A stretch of DNA of 64,000 nucleotides, from the NCBI RefSeq assembly GCF_023078375.1, contig NZ_CP095554.1, positions 3,402,501 through 3,466,500 on the forward strand. Direction: 5' to 3'. The notes below the pieces were generated by a model. The model worked only from the letters and a program-made list of their open reading frames with translations, was not told the origin of the DNA and did no database searches. Made by a program: the position numbers and the translations under genes. Shown here piece after piece: positions 19,871 to 28,384 of the stretch. Each line of letters starts with the position of its first letter. Positions within the stretch are counted from its first letter, which is position 1. This stretch comes from Roseomonas gilardii subsp. gilardii (GTDB lineage Bacteria > Pseudomonadota > Alphaproteobacteria > Acetobacterales > Acetobacteraceae).

Positions 19871-22330
19871 ATGCCCGACGCGAAGATCAGCCAGCTCCCC
19901 GCCGCCACCCTCTTCTCCGACAGCGACTTCAGCCCGGTGGTCCAGGGCGCGACGCCGGAAACGCGGCGTGCCACGGTGGCGCAGTGGCGCAGCGCCATGC
20001 AGGCGGACCGGCCGCTGCATGTCCGCGACTACGGCGCCAAGGGCGATGGCGCGACCGACGATGCCGCCGCGATCCAGGCGGCGATCGATGCCGCCGCCGC
20101 CCAGGGCGGAGGCACGGTGCTGCTGGGGCCCCGGCGCTATCTCCTCGCGGGCGCCGGGCTGGACATCAAGCCGAACGTGGTGCTCTCGGGGGCGCTCTCC
20201 ACGGGCGCGCAGCGCGCGGCGGGCGATTATGGCAGCGTCCCCTACGCCTTCCTGCTCGATCCTGCGCAGACCATCCGGCTGCGCCGCAATGCCGGGCTGA
20301 AGGGCGTGGCGATCCTGCGCACCGGCCTCGCCGCGCCGGCCGACATGCGCGCCGGCATCAACCTCGTGGCGGGCTTCGCCGGCACCGCGGTCACGGTCGG
20401 CGACGGCACGAACGGCAACGGTTCCGACGTGCGCCTGTCCAACCTGCTGATCCTGGGCTTCGACCTCGCCGTGCTCAGCGACTACAACGCGCGGCTTCGG
20501 ATCGACGATATCGCGGGCGACAACCGCAACGGGCTGCGGCTGCGGCACTCCTACGACATCACCCGCGTGCACAACGTGCATTTCTGGCCCTTCCTCACGG
20601 GCAATATCGACGGCGTGGCACTGAACAGCCGCGATGTGTCGGCCATCGCCAACAACGGCTCGGGCACGATCCGCGTCTCCACCGGCACGGCGCACGGGCT
20701 GGCGACGGGCGATGTGGTGAACCTGACCGGATGCCTGGGCCTGGCCGCGGCGAACGGACGATTCACGGTGACGGTCGCCTCGGCCACCAGCTTCGACCTC
20801 AACGGCTCGGCCTATGCCGGGGGCTATACCGGCGGCGGCAAGGTCTGGATCTGGAACAACCGGCGCACGGGCACGGCCTTCCATCTCGAATATGCCGATG
20901 TGGCGGAGTTCACCAACTGCTTCGCCTATGGCTACGACACGGGTTTCAACCTGGGCCACAACGTGCAGGCGACGCAGTGCATCGACTGCTCGGTGGACAA
21001 CCACCTGGACGTGGCTGATCCGCTGACCGTGGGGTTGCGCATCACGGGCGGCGGCGTCACCGCCTCCGATGGCAGCAGCACGATCGGCGCCTTCCGCACC
21101 AAGTGGATCGGCGGCTTCCTGTCCTCCCAGGGGCGGACGGTGCTGCTGGACCCGGTCTCCTCCACCGAGCAGCACCACATCGTCGGCACGGTGGTGAATG
21201 GCGGCACGCTGCGCACCATCGACCTGCAGCGCGGCGCGCTGACGCTGGAGGCCTGCGACCTCACCACCGGCGGCAACCTGTACGGCACGGGCAACCCGAA
21301 CGTCGTGTATCTCGGCAGCGAGGCGCAGAACCTGACTCTGCTGGGCTGCGACCTGCGGAGCGCGACCTTCCAGGCCGCCAGCGACGCGGCCATGCAGCGC
21401 CTGAGCATGAGCGGCAACCGCGACTCCTCCGGCGTGGCGAAGCTCGCGGGCGGCAGCCTGGAGCTGCACACCGTGCCGAGCGCGAGCGCGGGGCCGACCC
21501 GGCGGCTGGACATCGCGGCCGATGGCACGATGACGGTGCGGCGCCGCTCCAGCAGCCTTGGGGCGCGCATCAACCTCGCCAACCCCTCGGACCAGGCGGC
21601 CTATTTCATCTCCGCCGGGCAGGCGGGCGGCAATCTCGGCCTGGGCGGCGATCCGGGCGTGAACCCGAATGGCGGGATCGACCTGGGCACCACCGGCAAC
21701 GCCACCGCGCCGATGGTGGTGCAGATCCGGCGGATCTCCGCCAGCCCGGCGGCCAGCGACCGCCTGGGCTATCTCCACTTCAACGGCATGAACAGCGGCG
21801 CGGTGGAGACCACCTATGCCCGGCTGACCGGCATCTCCGACAGCATCGCCGCCGGCGCGGAATCCGGCACGCTGGTGCTGGAGTTGCGCCAGGGCACGTC
21901 CATGGTCGAGCGGCTGCGCCTCTCGGCCGATGGCACGCTGCTGCTGACCGCGGCGCCGACCGCGGCGATGCACGCGGCCACCAAGAGCTATGTGGACGGG
22001 CAGTTCACCGAAAGGCGGCTGCCGCAGGTGGTGCTTTCCGCCGCCACGGCGCTGGGCTTCGCCGCGCACAACAACCGGCTGCTGCTGGCCAATGCGGGGG
22101 CCAGCCTGAGCATCGACTACAACGCGGTCGGGCTCGGCTTCTCCTGCATGGTGGTCAATCGCAGCGGTGCCGACCTGGCGCTGGCGCTGGCCAACTTCAC
22201 CGGCACCGCGCCGGTCAGCGCGGAGGGCTACACGAAGATCAAGGCGAATGGGGTGGCGAGCCTGCTGACCTACTCGCCCGATGGCGGCGCCACGCGGTAC
22301 TGCCATCTCAGCGGGGCGGGCGCGACCTGA
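19871..22330 (+). CDS. Phage tail spike/fibre protein with pectate-lyase-like beta-helix
   Basis: 819-aa protein. The N-terminus KISQLPAATLFSDSDFSPVV with RATVAQ is the virion-anchoring segment seen in many tail fibres. VRDYGAKGDGATDDAAAIQ at about 53-71 begins a right-handed beta-helix of the pectate lyase superfamily, as in receptor-degrading tailspikes. Near the C-terminus AATKSYVDG is the fibre repeat that precedes a trimerisation/tip domain. ATG 19871 with AGGAG upstream is the start, although the frame is open from 19142. It would bind or depolymerise a cell-surface glycan; the target is unknown. Confidence 0.88.
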   Translation: MPDAKISQLPAATLFSDSDFSPVVQGATPETRRATVAQWRSAMQADRPLHVRDYGAKGDGATDDAAAIQAAIDAAAAQGGGTVLLGPRRYLLAGAGLDIKPNVVLSGALSTGAQRAAGDYGSVPYAFLLDPAQTIRLRRNAGLKGVAILRTGLAAPADMRAGINLVAGFAGTAVTVGDGTNGNGSDVRLSNLLILGFDLAVLSDYNARLRIDDIAGDNRNGLRLRHSYDITRVHNVHFWPFLTGNIDGVALNSRDVSAIANNGSGTIRVSTGTAHGLATGDVVNLTGCLGLAAANGRFTVTVASATSFDLNGSAYAGGYTGGGKVWIWNNRRTGTAFHLEYADVAEFTNCFAYGYDTGFNLGHNVQATQCIDCSVDNHLDVADPLTVGLRITGGGVTASDGSSTIGAFRTKWIGGFLSSQGRTVLLDPVSSTEQHHIVGTVVNGGTLRTIDLQRGALTLEACDLTTGGNLYGTGNPNVVYLGSEAQNLTLLGCDLRSATFQAASDAAMQRLSMSGNRDSSGVAKLAGGSLELHTVPSASAGPTRRLDIAADGTMTVRRRSSSLGARINLANPSDQAAYFISAGQAGGNLGLGGDPGVNPNGGIDLGTTGNATAPMVVQIRRISASPAASDRLGYLHFNGMNSGAVETTYARLTGISDSIAAGAESGTLVLELRQGTSMVERLRLSADGTLLLTAAPTAAMHAATKSYVDGQFTERRLPQVVLSAATALGFAAHNNRLLLANAGASLSIDYNAVGLGFSCMVVNRSGADLALALANFTGTAPVSAEGYTKIKANGVASLLTYSPDGGATRYCHLSGAGAT

Positions 22331-23574
22331 TGCTGGGAATCGTCGCCGCCGCGCTGGGGGTGGAGGCGGGAGCCGGTGCCTCCTGGCTCACCCTGATCGG
22401 ACCGCGCGGCCTGCACGGCTCCCTTGCCGTCACGCGCAATTCCACCGCCGGCGGCTACGATGCCGCCGGCAACTACCTGGAACTGGCCGCCAACCAGCCG
22501 CGCTTCGACACGGCGGGCGGGCTGATCGTGGAGGAGGCGCGGAGCAACGCGATCCGCAACCCGCGGATCGAGGGCGCCGTGGCGGGTTCGCCCGGGACGG
22601 TGCCGGCCTACTGGACCGTCACCGCCATCGCGGGCCTGACCCGGACCCTGTCCGTGGGGACGGAGGCCGGGGCGCCCTATCTGGACTGCAACTTCTCCGG
22701 CACCAGCACGGCGGCGGGCTATTGCGTCATCATGCCGGAACAGGTGGGCGCCGTCGCCGCGGCCGCCGGCCAGAACTGGACCTGCGCGGTGAACGTCGCC
22801 CTGGTGGCGGGGAGCATCCCGGGCGGCGGCAATCTCCGCCTGAGGGTGCAGGAGCGCGGCGACAGCACCTCGCCCGCCACGGATGTCAGCATCGCCGCGA
22901 CGGCAGGCACGCAGCGTGTCGCCTGCACGCGGCTCCTCACGGCCGGCGGCACGACCAGCATCGTCCCTTCGGTGCTGGCTTATGTGCCGAGCGGCGTCGG
23001 CATGGACTTCACCCTGCGGGTATCCCTGCCGCAGATGGAGCAGGCCGGCTTCGCCACCACGCCGGTCCTGCCGCCCGCGGGCAGCCGGGCGGCGCAGGCC
23101 CGTGCGGCGGACCAGGTGCTGCGGCAGCCGGCGGGGGGCTATGGCAGCGCCGGCACCGTGCTGGTCGCCGCCAGCATTCCGCAGGCCTCGCCCGCGGGCG
23201 TGCCCCAGGGCCTGTGGCAGATCGATGACGGCACGGACGCGAACCGGCTGATCCTGCGCAACACCGGCACGGCGCTGACCGCCGAGATCGAGCGCGGCGG
23301 CGCCAGCGGCGCGGTGATGACGCTGGGCGGCATCGCGCCGGGCACCGCCTTCCGGGCGGGTTTCGCCTGGGCACCCGGAAGCCAGTCGGCCTGCATGGCC
23401 GGCGGCTCCGTCCAGACGGCGGCGGCCACCTTGCCCGCCGGGCTGGCGCGGCTGCTGCCCGGGCATGGATCGGGGAGCTGGAACCGGGCGCTGAACGGCT
23501 CGGTCCGGCTGCTGCAGTACCTCCCCGCGCGGCTGCCGGACACGCAGTTGCAGGGCCTCGTCAACCAGAGCTGA
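22330..23574 (+). CDS. Phage spike/fibre-like protein with carbohydrate-binding-type beta domains
   Basis: 414-aa protein whose ATG overlaps the tailspike stop (ATGA). GGLIVEEARSNAIRNPRIEG followed by PAYW is the start motif of the jelly-roll domain in phage head-spike fibre proteins; a second beta domain (about 265-414) begins GYGSAGTVLVAAS and resembles a concanavalin-like fold. No signal peptide. Translational coupling suggests near-equal amounts with the tailspike, perhaps as a second adhesin or adaptor. Assignment is from motif recall, not a search. Confidence 0.75.
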   Translation: MLGIVAAALGVEAGAGASWLTLIGPRGLHGSLAVTRNSTAGGYDAAGNYLELAANQPRFDTAGGLIVEEARSNAIRNPRIEGAVAGSPGTVPAYWTVTAIAGLTRTLSVGTEAGAPYLDCNFSGTSTAAGYCVIMPEQVGAVAAAAGQNWTCAVNVALVAGSIPGGGNLRLRVQERGDSTSPATDVSIAATAGTQRVACTRLLTAGGTTSIVPSVLAYVPSGVGMDFTLRVSLPQMEQAGFATTPVLPPAGSRAAQARAADQVLRQPAGGYGSAGTVLVAASIPQASPAGVPQGLWQIDDGTDANRLILRNTGTALTAEIERGGASGAVMTLGGIAPGTAFRAGFAWAPGSQSACMAGGSVQTAAATLPAGLARLLPGHGSGSWNRALNGSVRLLQYLPARLPDTQLQGLVNQS

Positions 23575-23588
23575 GAAAGGGCTTCTCC

Positions 23589-23963
23589 ATGAGCGACCTG
23601 ACGAACTATGCCCGCGACATGCTGGCCCGCACCCTGTGCGGCCGGGCGCCGACCCCGCCGGGCGCGGTCTATGCCGCGCTGGGCAGCGGCGGCAGCGCCA
23701 CGGGCGGCGTGACAGGGGAGCCTGCGGGCACCGGCTATGCCCGCCAGCGCGTCACCTTCAACGGCACGGGCAGCCAGGCCAATGCGGAGGCGCTGCGCTT
23801 CACCTTCACCGCCGCCGCCGGCACGCTGAGCCATCTCGGCCTGTTCGATGCTGCCTCGGGGGGCAATCCCCTCACCTTCATGGCGCTGTCGCAGCCGGTG
23901 GTGATGTCGGGGCCCGGCACGGTCACCATCGCCGCGAGCGGGCTGGTGGTGGCGCCGGACTGA
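23589..23963 (+). CDS. Small phage tail fibre-type protein
   Basis: 124-aa protein (MSDLTNYARDMLARTLCGRA start) resembling small phage structural proteins that follow fibre genes: an N-terminal helix, then a Gly/Thr/Ala-rich beta domain with FNGTGSQANAEALRFTFTAA and LSHLGLFDAASGGNPLTF. A ribosome site lies 14 nt after the previous stop. It is the last gene of the cassette; convergent chromosomal genes follow. Confidence 0.7.
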   Translation: MSDLTNYARDMLARTLCGRAPTPPGAVYAALGSGGSATGGVTGEPAGTGYARQRVTFNGTGSQANAEALRFTFTAAAGTLSHLGLFDAASGGNPLTFMALSQPVVMSGPGTVTIAASGLVVAPD

Positions 23964-23974
23964 CCATTCCCGAA

Positions 23975-24003
23975 CTGCCGTGGGGGCCTCGCCCCTACGG
24001 CAG
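23975..24003. terminator. Convergent terminator hairpin
   Basis: CTGCCGTGGGGG, 5-nt loop, CCCCTACGGCAG: a 12-bp stem with one G-U pair, between the convergent tail cassette and MAPEG gene. It overlaps the MAPEG stop codon and probably serves both directions, though T-tracts are lacking. Confidence 0.55.
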
Positions 24004-24387
24004 CAGCACCGCCAGCAGGACCAGGGCGAGGCCCAGCATCGAGACCGCCCAGACGATGCTGCGCAGCCAGGGGACGCCGGCGGCGTAGAGCGGCAGGTAC
24101 ACGACCCGCCCCCAGAAGTAGATCTGGGCGCCCCAGGCCGTCATCGCCCCCTCCCGCCCGGCGAGATGGGCGGCGAGGATCACAGCGGCGAAGAAGGGGA
24201 AGGTCTCCATCAGGTTGGACTGCGCGCGGTGCAGCCGGGCCGCGACGCCCTCGGGCGGCCGCTTCTCGTCCCTCGCCCCGGCGGACCAGGCCAGGCCGTT
24301 CTGCGCCGTGGTCGCCATGGCCGCCAGCAGGAGCTGGACAATGCCCAGTACCACCGTCCAAGCCAGAAGCCTCAGTTCCAGTGTCAT
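23995..24387 (-). CDS. MAPEG family membrane protein
   Basis: 130-aa membrane protein with four hydrophobic helices. ARLHRAQSNLMETFPFFAAVILA is the MAPEG hallmark region (R-x-x-R-A-x-x-N-x-x-E). Family members in bacteria are glutathione- or lipid-related membrane proteins of mostly unknown substrate. It lies between the phage cassette and the diguanylate cyclase gene and is probably monocistronic. Confidence 0.9.
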   Translation of the reverse strand: MTLELRLLAWTVVLGIVQLLLAAMATTAQNGLAWSAGARDEKRPPEGVAARLHRAQSNLMETFPFFAAVILAAHLAGREGAMTAWGAQIYFWGRVVYLPLYAAGVPWLRSIVWAVSMLGLALVLLAVLLP

Positions 24388-24456
24388 GCCCGCATCCCAC
24401 CTTGCCGGCCCTGCAACGCGCGAAACCCCGGCCGCGTCACCACGGGGGCGACGGTT

Positions 24457-26163
24457 CTATTTCAACCGGGCAACCTCCAGCCGTGGTGCCTCGGCAGCGC
24501 CTTCCGGCCTCAGCGGCCGGGCCACTTGCACCCGGTCGCGCCCCGCCTGCTTGGCTATATAGAGGGCCTCGTCGGCGGCCTTCAGCACCATGGCGATGGT
24601 CTGCCCATGGGTCGGCATGTCCGCCACCCCGGCGGAGATGGTGACACGGGGCAGCACCGTATCCGTCTCCTGGTGCAGCGCCCGCACCCGCTCGCGGATC
24701 TCCTCCAGCCGCCGGCAGGCGTTCTCCGCGTCGCAATCCGGCATCAGCAGCACGATCTCCTCCCCGCCGTAGCGGCAGGCGACATCGCCCCGGCGGAGGT
24801 CGCCCTGGATCAGCACGGCCAGGGCGCGCAGCACCGCGTCACCCGTGGCATGGCCATGGCGGTCGTTGACCTGCTTGAAGTGGTCCACATCGATCATGAC
24901 CACGGCGACGGGGGTGCCCCGGCGGTCGGCCTGGCCGGCGAAGCGCTCCGACACTTCCTCCAGGAAGCGGCGGTTGTAGAGCCCGGTCAGCGAATCGCGC
25001 AGGGCCTGGTTCCGCAGCTTCTCGCGCAGGGACAGGTTGGCCAGGGCCATGGAAACGCCGTCCGCCAGCGCCACCGCCAGGTCGCGCTGCGGCTCGGGCG
25101 CATCGGGCAGGCCGGACACGGCGGCGCCGAACTGCATGACGCCATAGACCTCGCCCCGCGCCGTCATCGGGATTTCCAGCCCGGGAAGGCCCGGCGCGAC
25201 GTGTTCGCAGGGGATGTCGGCGCCGGGGCCATGGCGGTGCGGGCGCCCGCGCTTGAGCGCCCAGCAGTTCTCCGGCGAGAAATGGTCGGCACTGGCCAAT
25301 TTCGTCCCCTCGGGCCAGACCGCCGCGCAGTCCAGCCGGTCGCGGCTGTTGTTGAAGACATAGAGCGCCCCGGGCACACCCGGCAGCACCTCCTGCGCCG
25401 TGTGCAGCACGACGCACCGGATGTCCTGCTCGGTCTGGCAGGCCTGGAGCATGTCGCTCATGCGCAGCAGGCTGCGGATCTCCGCGCCGCGGGAATCCAT
25501 CTCCCGCCGGATGGCCTGCTCCGCCCGGCCGTGGCGCGCGATCTGCCACCAGGCGATGGCCAGGGCCCCCAGGCAGAGCCCCGCCCCCATCATCACCAGG
25601 ACCAGGATCCGCGCCTGGACCTGCTGCATGTCCCGGGCGACCTGCTCGACCTGCCCGGCCCGCAGGCGGACGAAGCGCTCCAGGGCGAGGCGGACCACGT
25701 CGCCCTGGGCCTGCAGGATGCCGCTGCGCCCTTCCTCGATCACCGTGTCGCGCTCCCCGGCCTGCAACCGGTCGAGGATGTCCTTCCGGGTGGCGACGAT
25801 CCGCGTGATCGGGCCCAGGATCGGCGGGCTGCCGGTTTCCGCCTGGCTGGAATCCACCAGGCTGGCGATGCGGCGGAACTCCCCGCTTTCCAGTTGCTCC
25901 GCCGCCCGGCTGAAGCGGAGCTGGTCCTGCACCAGGCCGAAGAGCGCATAGGCACGCAGGGCGGATTCGCTGTCCAGCAGGGCGATGGTCAGTTGCCGGA
26001 CCTGGGCGCCTTCCGTCCGCAGCCTTTCCATCTCCCGTTCCAGGGAAAGGCTCTGCCGGTTGCCCAGCGAGGCCGCCACGGCGCCGGCCAGTACCGCGAT
26101 GGCCGCGGAAAGCAGCAGCCAGCCGGCGAAACGGGTCGGGGAGGCGCGGAGCTTGGTCACCAT
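24457..26163 (-). CDS. Membrane-bound diguanylate cyclase (GGDEF) with GAF-like domain
   Basis: 568 aa. TM1 at about 12-33, a periplasmic helical CHASE3-like region (35-185), TM2 at about 186-206, a GAF-like domain (about 238-380), then GGDEF. The active site is RYGGEEIV (GGEEI at 466-470, a functional variant) with DVDHFKQVND upstream. An RxxD inhibitory site (RRGD, 457-460) lies exactly five residues before it, so product inhibition by c-di-GMP is expected. ATG 26163 starts right before TM1. The upstream DNA is AT-rich with a palindrome. It would raise c-di-GMP in response to an external or redox/ligand signal. Confidence 0.92.
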   Translation of the reverse strand: MVTKLRASPTRFAGWLLLSAAIAVLAGAVAASLGNRQSLSLEREMERLRTEGAQVRQLTIALLDSESALRAYALFGLVQDQLRFSRAAEQLESGEFRRIASLVDSSQAETGSPPILGPITRIVATRKDILDRLQAGERDTVIEEGRSGILQAQGDVVRLALERFVRLRAGQVEQVARDMQQVQARILVLVMMGAGLCLGALAIAWWQIARHGRAEQAIRREMDSRGAEIRSLLRMSDMLQACQTEQDIRCVVLHTAQEVLPGVPGALYVFNNSRDRLDCAAVWPEGTKLASADHFSPENCWALKRGRPHRHGPGADIPCEHVAPGLPGLEIPMTARGEVYGVMQFGAAVSGLPDAPEPQRDLAVALADGVSMALANLSLREKLRNQALRDSLTGLYNRRFLEEVSERFAGQADRRGTPVAVVMIDVDHFKQVNDRHGHATGDAVLRALAVLIQGDLRRGDVACRYGGEEIVLLMPDCDAENACRRLEEIRERVRALHQETDTVLPRVTISAGVADMPTHGQTIAMVLKAADEALYIAKQAGRDRVQVARPLRPEGAAEAPRLEVARLK

Positions 26164-26189
26164 GATGCGAGAGTAAACCAATTTTACAT

Positions 26190-26202
26190 CAACTTTAAGT
26201 TG
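26190..26202. promoter_or_regulatory. 13-nt palindrome in AT-rich leader of the cyclase gene
   Basis: CAACTT-T-AAGTTG, a perfect 6-bp dyad around one T, lies 27-39 nt upstream of the diguanylate cyclase start in an unusually AT-rich stretch (26170-26225). It has the size of a repressor or activator half-site pair; the regulator is unknown. Confidence 0.4.
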
Positions 26203-26329
26203 GTATTCATAAATTCGTTTCCACTTCGGTTCAAAATAGCCCCGGCCGGGCTTTCCGGCCCCGTTTGACACGACTCTGTCATGCGCCAGCTTTCGCGCCG
26301 CCGCCGGACGCGCTAACCCCGCAGCCATC

Positions 26330-27595
26330 ATGAACGCCATGCCCGACAGCGCCTCCGTCCAGCTCGCCGATGCCGCCCGTGAGGCCCGTGCCGCCGCGCG
26401 GGTGCTGGCGCGCCTGCCAGGGCCGGCACGGAACGCAGCGCTGCGTTCCGCGGCACAGGCGCTGCGGCACAGGCAGGCTGCCATCCTGGAAGCCAATGCC
26501 GCCGACCTGGAAACCGCGCAGGGGCTGAGCGAGGCCTTCCGCGACCGGTTGATCCTCACCTCCGCCCGGGTCGAGGCCATGGCCCAGGGGCTGGAGGAGA
26601 TCGCGGCGCAGCCCGATCCGGTCGGCCGCGTGATCAGCGAATGGACCCGGCCGAACGGGCTGCTGATCCGCCGCGTGGCGCAGCCGATGGGCGTCATCGG
26701 CATGATCTATGAGAGCCGGCCCAATGTCGGCGCCGATGCGGCGGGGATCTGCCTGAAGGCGGGTTCGGCCGTGATCCTGCGCGGCGGCAGCGAGAGCCTG
26801 CGCTCCGCCCGCGCGATCCACGCCGCCATCGCGGAGGGGCTGCGCACGGCCGGGCTGCCGGAAGCGGCGGTGCAGATCGCGCCTTCCGCCGACCGGGCCT
26901 TCGTGGGCGCCATGCTGCGCGCCTCGGGCCAGATCGACCTGATCATCCCGCGCGGCGGCAAGGGGCTGGTGACCCGGGTGATGGAGGAGGCGCGGGTGCC
27001 CGTCCTCGCCCATGCCGAAGGTCTCTGCCACACCTATGTCCACGAGGCCGCCGACCCGGCGATGGCGCGCGGCATCCTGGCCAATGCCAAGATGCGCCGC
27101 ACCGGCATCTGCGGCGCCACCGAGACCCTGCTGATCGACGCCGCCGTGGCGCCCTCCCTGCTGCCGCTGCTGGTCGGCGACCTGCGGGCGCTGGGCTGCG
27201 ACTTCCGCGCCGACGAGCGGGCGCGGGCCATCCTGCCGGAGCTGAAGCCCGCCACAGAGGCGGATTTCGCCACGGAATGGCTGGATGCGGTGCTGTCGGT
27301 GAAGGTGGTGGACGGGGTGGAGGACGCGATCTCCCATATCGCCCGCTATGGCAGCGAGCATACCGAGGCCATCGTGACACAGGACGAGGCCGCGGCGCAC
27401 CGGTTCCTGGACGGGATCGGCTCGGCGGTGGGGATGTGGAACGCCTCCACCCAGTTCTGCGACGGCGGCGAATTCGGCTTCGGCGCCGAGATCGGCATCG
27501 CCACCGGCCGGCTGCACGCCCGTGGCCCGATCGGGGCGGAACAGCTCTGCACCTGGCGCTACCAGGTCCTGGGCAACGGCCAGACCCGGGCCTGA
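26330..27595 (+). CDS. proA: Gamma-glutamyl phosphate reductase
   Basis: Second step of proline synthesis, reducing glutamyl-5-phosphate to the semialdehyde with NADPH. The 421-aa protein has the full ALDH-like layout: RRVAQPMGVIGMIYESRPNV, LRGGSESLRSARAI, LIIPRGGKGLV and the catalytic Cys in RRTGICGATETLL, ending with GPIGAEQLCTWRY. ATG 26330. No proB is adjacent; nadD follows about 110 nt downstream and may be co-transcribed. Confidence 0.97.
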   Translation: MNAMPDSASVQLADAAREARAAARVLARLPGPARNAALRSAAQALRHRQAAILEANAADLETAQGLSEAFRDRLILTSARVEAMAQGLEEIAAQPDPVGRVISEWTRPNGLLIRRVAQPMGVIGMIYESRPNVGADAAGICLKAGSAVILRGGSESLRSARAIHAAIAEGLRTAGLPEAAVQIAPSADRAFVGAMLRASGQIDLIIPRGGKGLVTRVMEEARVPVLAHAEGLCHTYVHEAADPAMARGILANAKMRRTGICGATETLLIDAAVAPSLLPLLVGDLRALGCDFRADERARAILPELKPATEADFATEWLDAVLSVKVVDGVEDAISHIARYGSEHTEAIVTQDEAAAHRFLDGIGSAVGMWNASTQFCDGGEFGFGAEIGIATGRLHARGPIGAEQLCTWRYQVLGNGQTRA

Positions 27596-27706
27596 TCCAG
27601 GCTCCGTCCGGCCCACCCGATTTCACGATACGCTCCCGATGCCTCCACCACCCCGGCACGCCTATGCGCCCATGCCGCCCTCCCCAGCCGCCGGGGAGCG
27701 ACGGCC

Positions 27707-28345
27707 CTGAGACGGCAACTGGCGGAGCCGGGGGCCTGGGGCGACAGCCGGCGCCGGCGCATCGGGCTGCTCGGCGGCTCCTTCAACCCGGCGCATCAGG
27801 GGCACGAGCATGTCGCCCGGATCGCGCTGCGGGCGCTGCGGCTGGATGCGGTCTGGCTGCTGGTCTCGCCGGGCAACCCGCTGAAGCCGCCGCGCGGCAT
27901 GGCGCCCTTCCAGCAGCGCCTCGCTTCGGCGCGGGCCATCGCCGATGGCGCCCAGGTGATCGCCACGGGGATCGAGGCGAAGCTGGGCTACCGGCGCACC
28001 GAGCGCACCCTGGGCAAGCTGCGGCGGCGCTTCCCCCGCGCCCGCTTCGTCTTCGTGATCGGGGCGGACAATCTGTGGCAGTTGCCGCGCTGGGGCGGGT
28101 GGCAGAGGCTCGCCCGGCACACGCCGCTGGCGGTGCTGCCGCGTCCGGGCTGGACACGCAAGGCTTTGCACGGCAAGGCAGCCTCCGTGCTACGCCACTG
28201 GCGGCGCCCGCCGGGACAGCTCCTGGCCGGACCGCCGGGACGGCATGCCGGCTGGACGCTGGTCCCAGCGCGGGAGAATGCCCTGAGCTCCACGGATCTG
28301 CGGAGCAACGGCCATCACCCGGGCTGGCCCGCCGGCGGCGACTGA
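27707..28345 (+). CDS. nadD: Nicotinate-nucleotide adenylyltransferase
   Basis: Makes deaminated NAD from nicotinate mononucleotide. IGLLGGSFNPAHQGHEHVA carries the nucleotide-binding HxGH-type motif (HQGH) and FVIGADNLWQLPRW is the second family block; SSTDLR near the end matches the SSTxIR motif. No ATG, GTG or TTG occurs in frame for well over 60 nt upstream of the essential GGSFNP motif. CTG 27707, with GGGGAG 8 nt upstream, is the best start and gives 212 aa; the first in-frame ATG (27899) would delete the active site. A sequencing error upstream is the alternative. Confidence 0.85.
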   Translation: MRRQLAEPGAWGDSRRRRIGLLGGSFNPAHQGHEHVARIALRALRLDAVWLLVSPGNPLKPPRGMAPFQQRLASARAIADGAQVIATGIEAKLGYRRTERTLGKLRRRFPRARFVFVIGADNLWQLPRWGGWQRLARHTPLAVLPRPGWTRKALHGKAASVLRHWRRPPGQLLAGPPGRHAGWTLVPARENALSSTDLRSNGHHPGWPAGGD

Positions 28346-28384
28346 AGGATGCGGGATGGATGCTGGTGCCGGGACGGGACCAGC

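Noticed and set aside
19682-22306. 874-codon open frame antisense to the tailspike
   Set aside because: Composition (Arg/Ala/His/Val/Gln) is that of reverse translation of a Gly/Thr-rich protein; no ribosome site or domain.
18478-24003. att-type direct repeats flanking the tail cassette
   Set aside because: No matching direct repeat was found in the 250-nt left and short right flanks, so mobility by site-specific integration is not supported.
23980-26268. 762-codon frame antisense to the cyclase and MAPEG genes
   Set aside because: Covers two well-supported genes on the other strand and has no domain.
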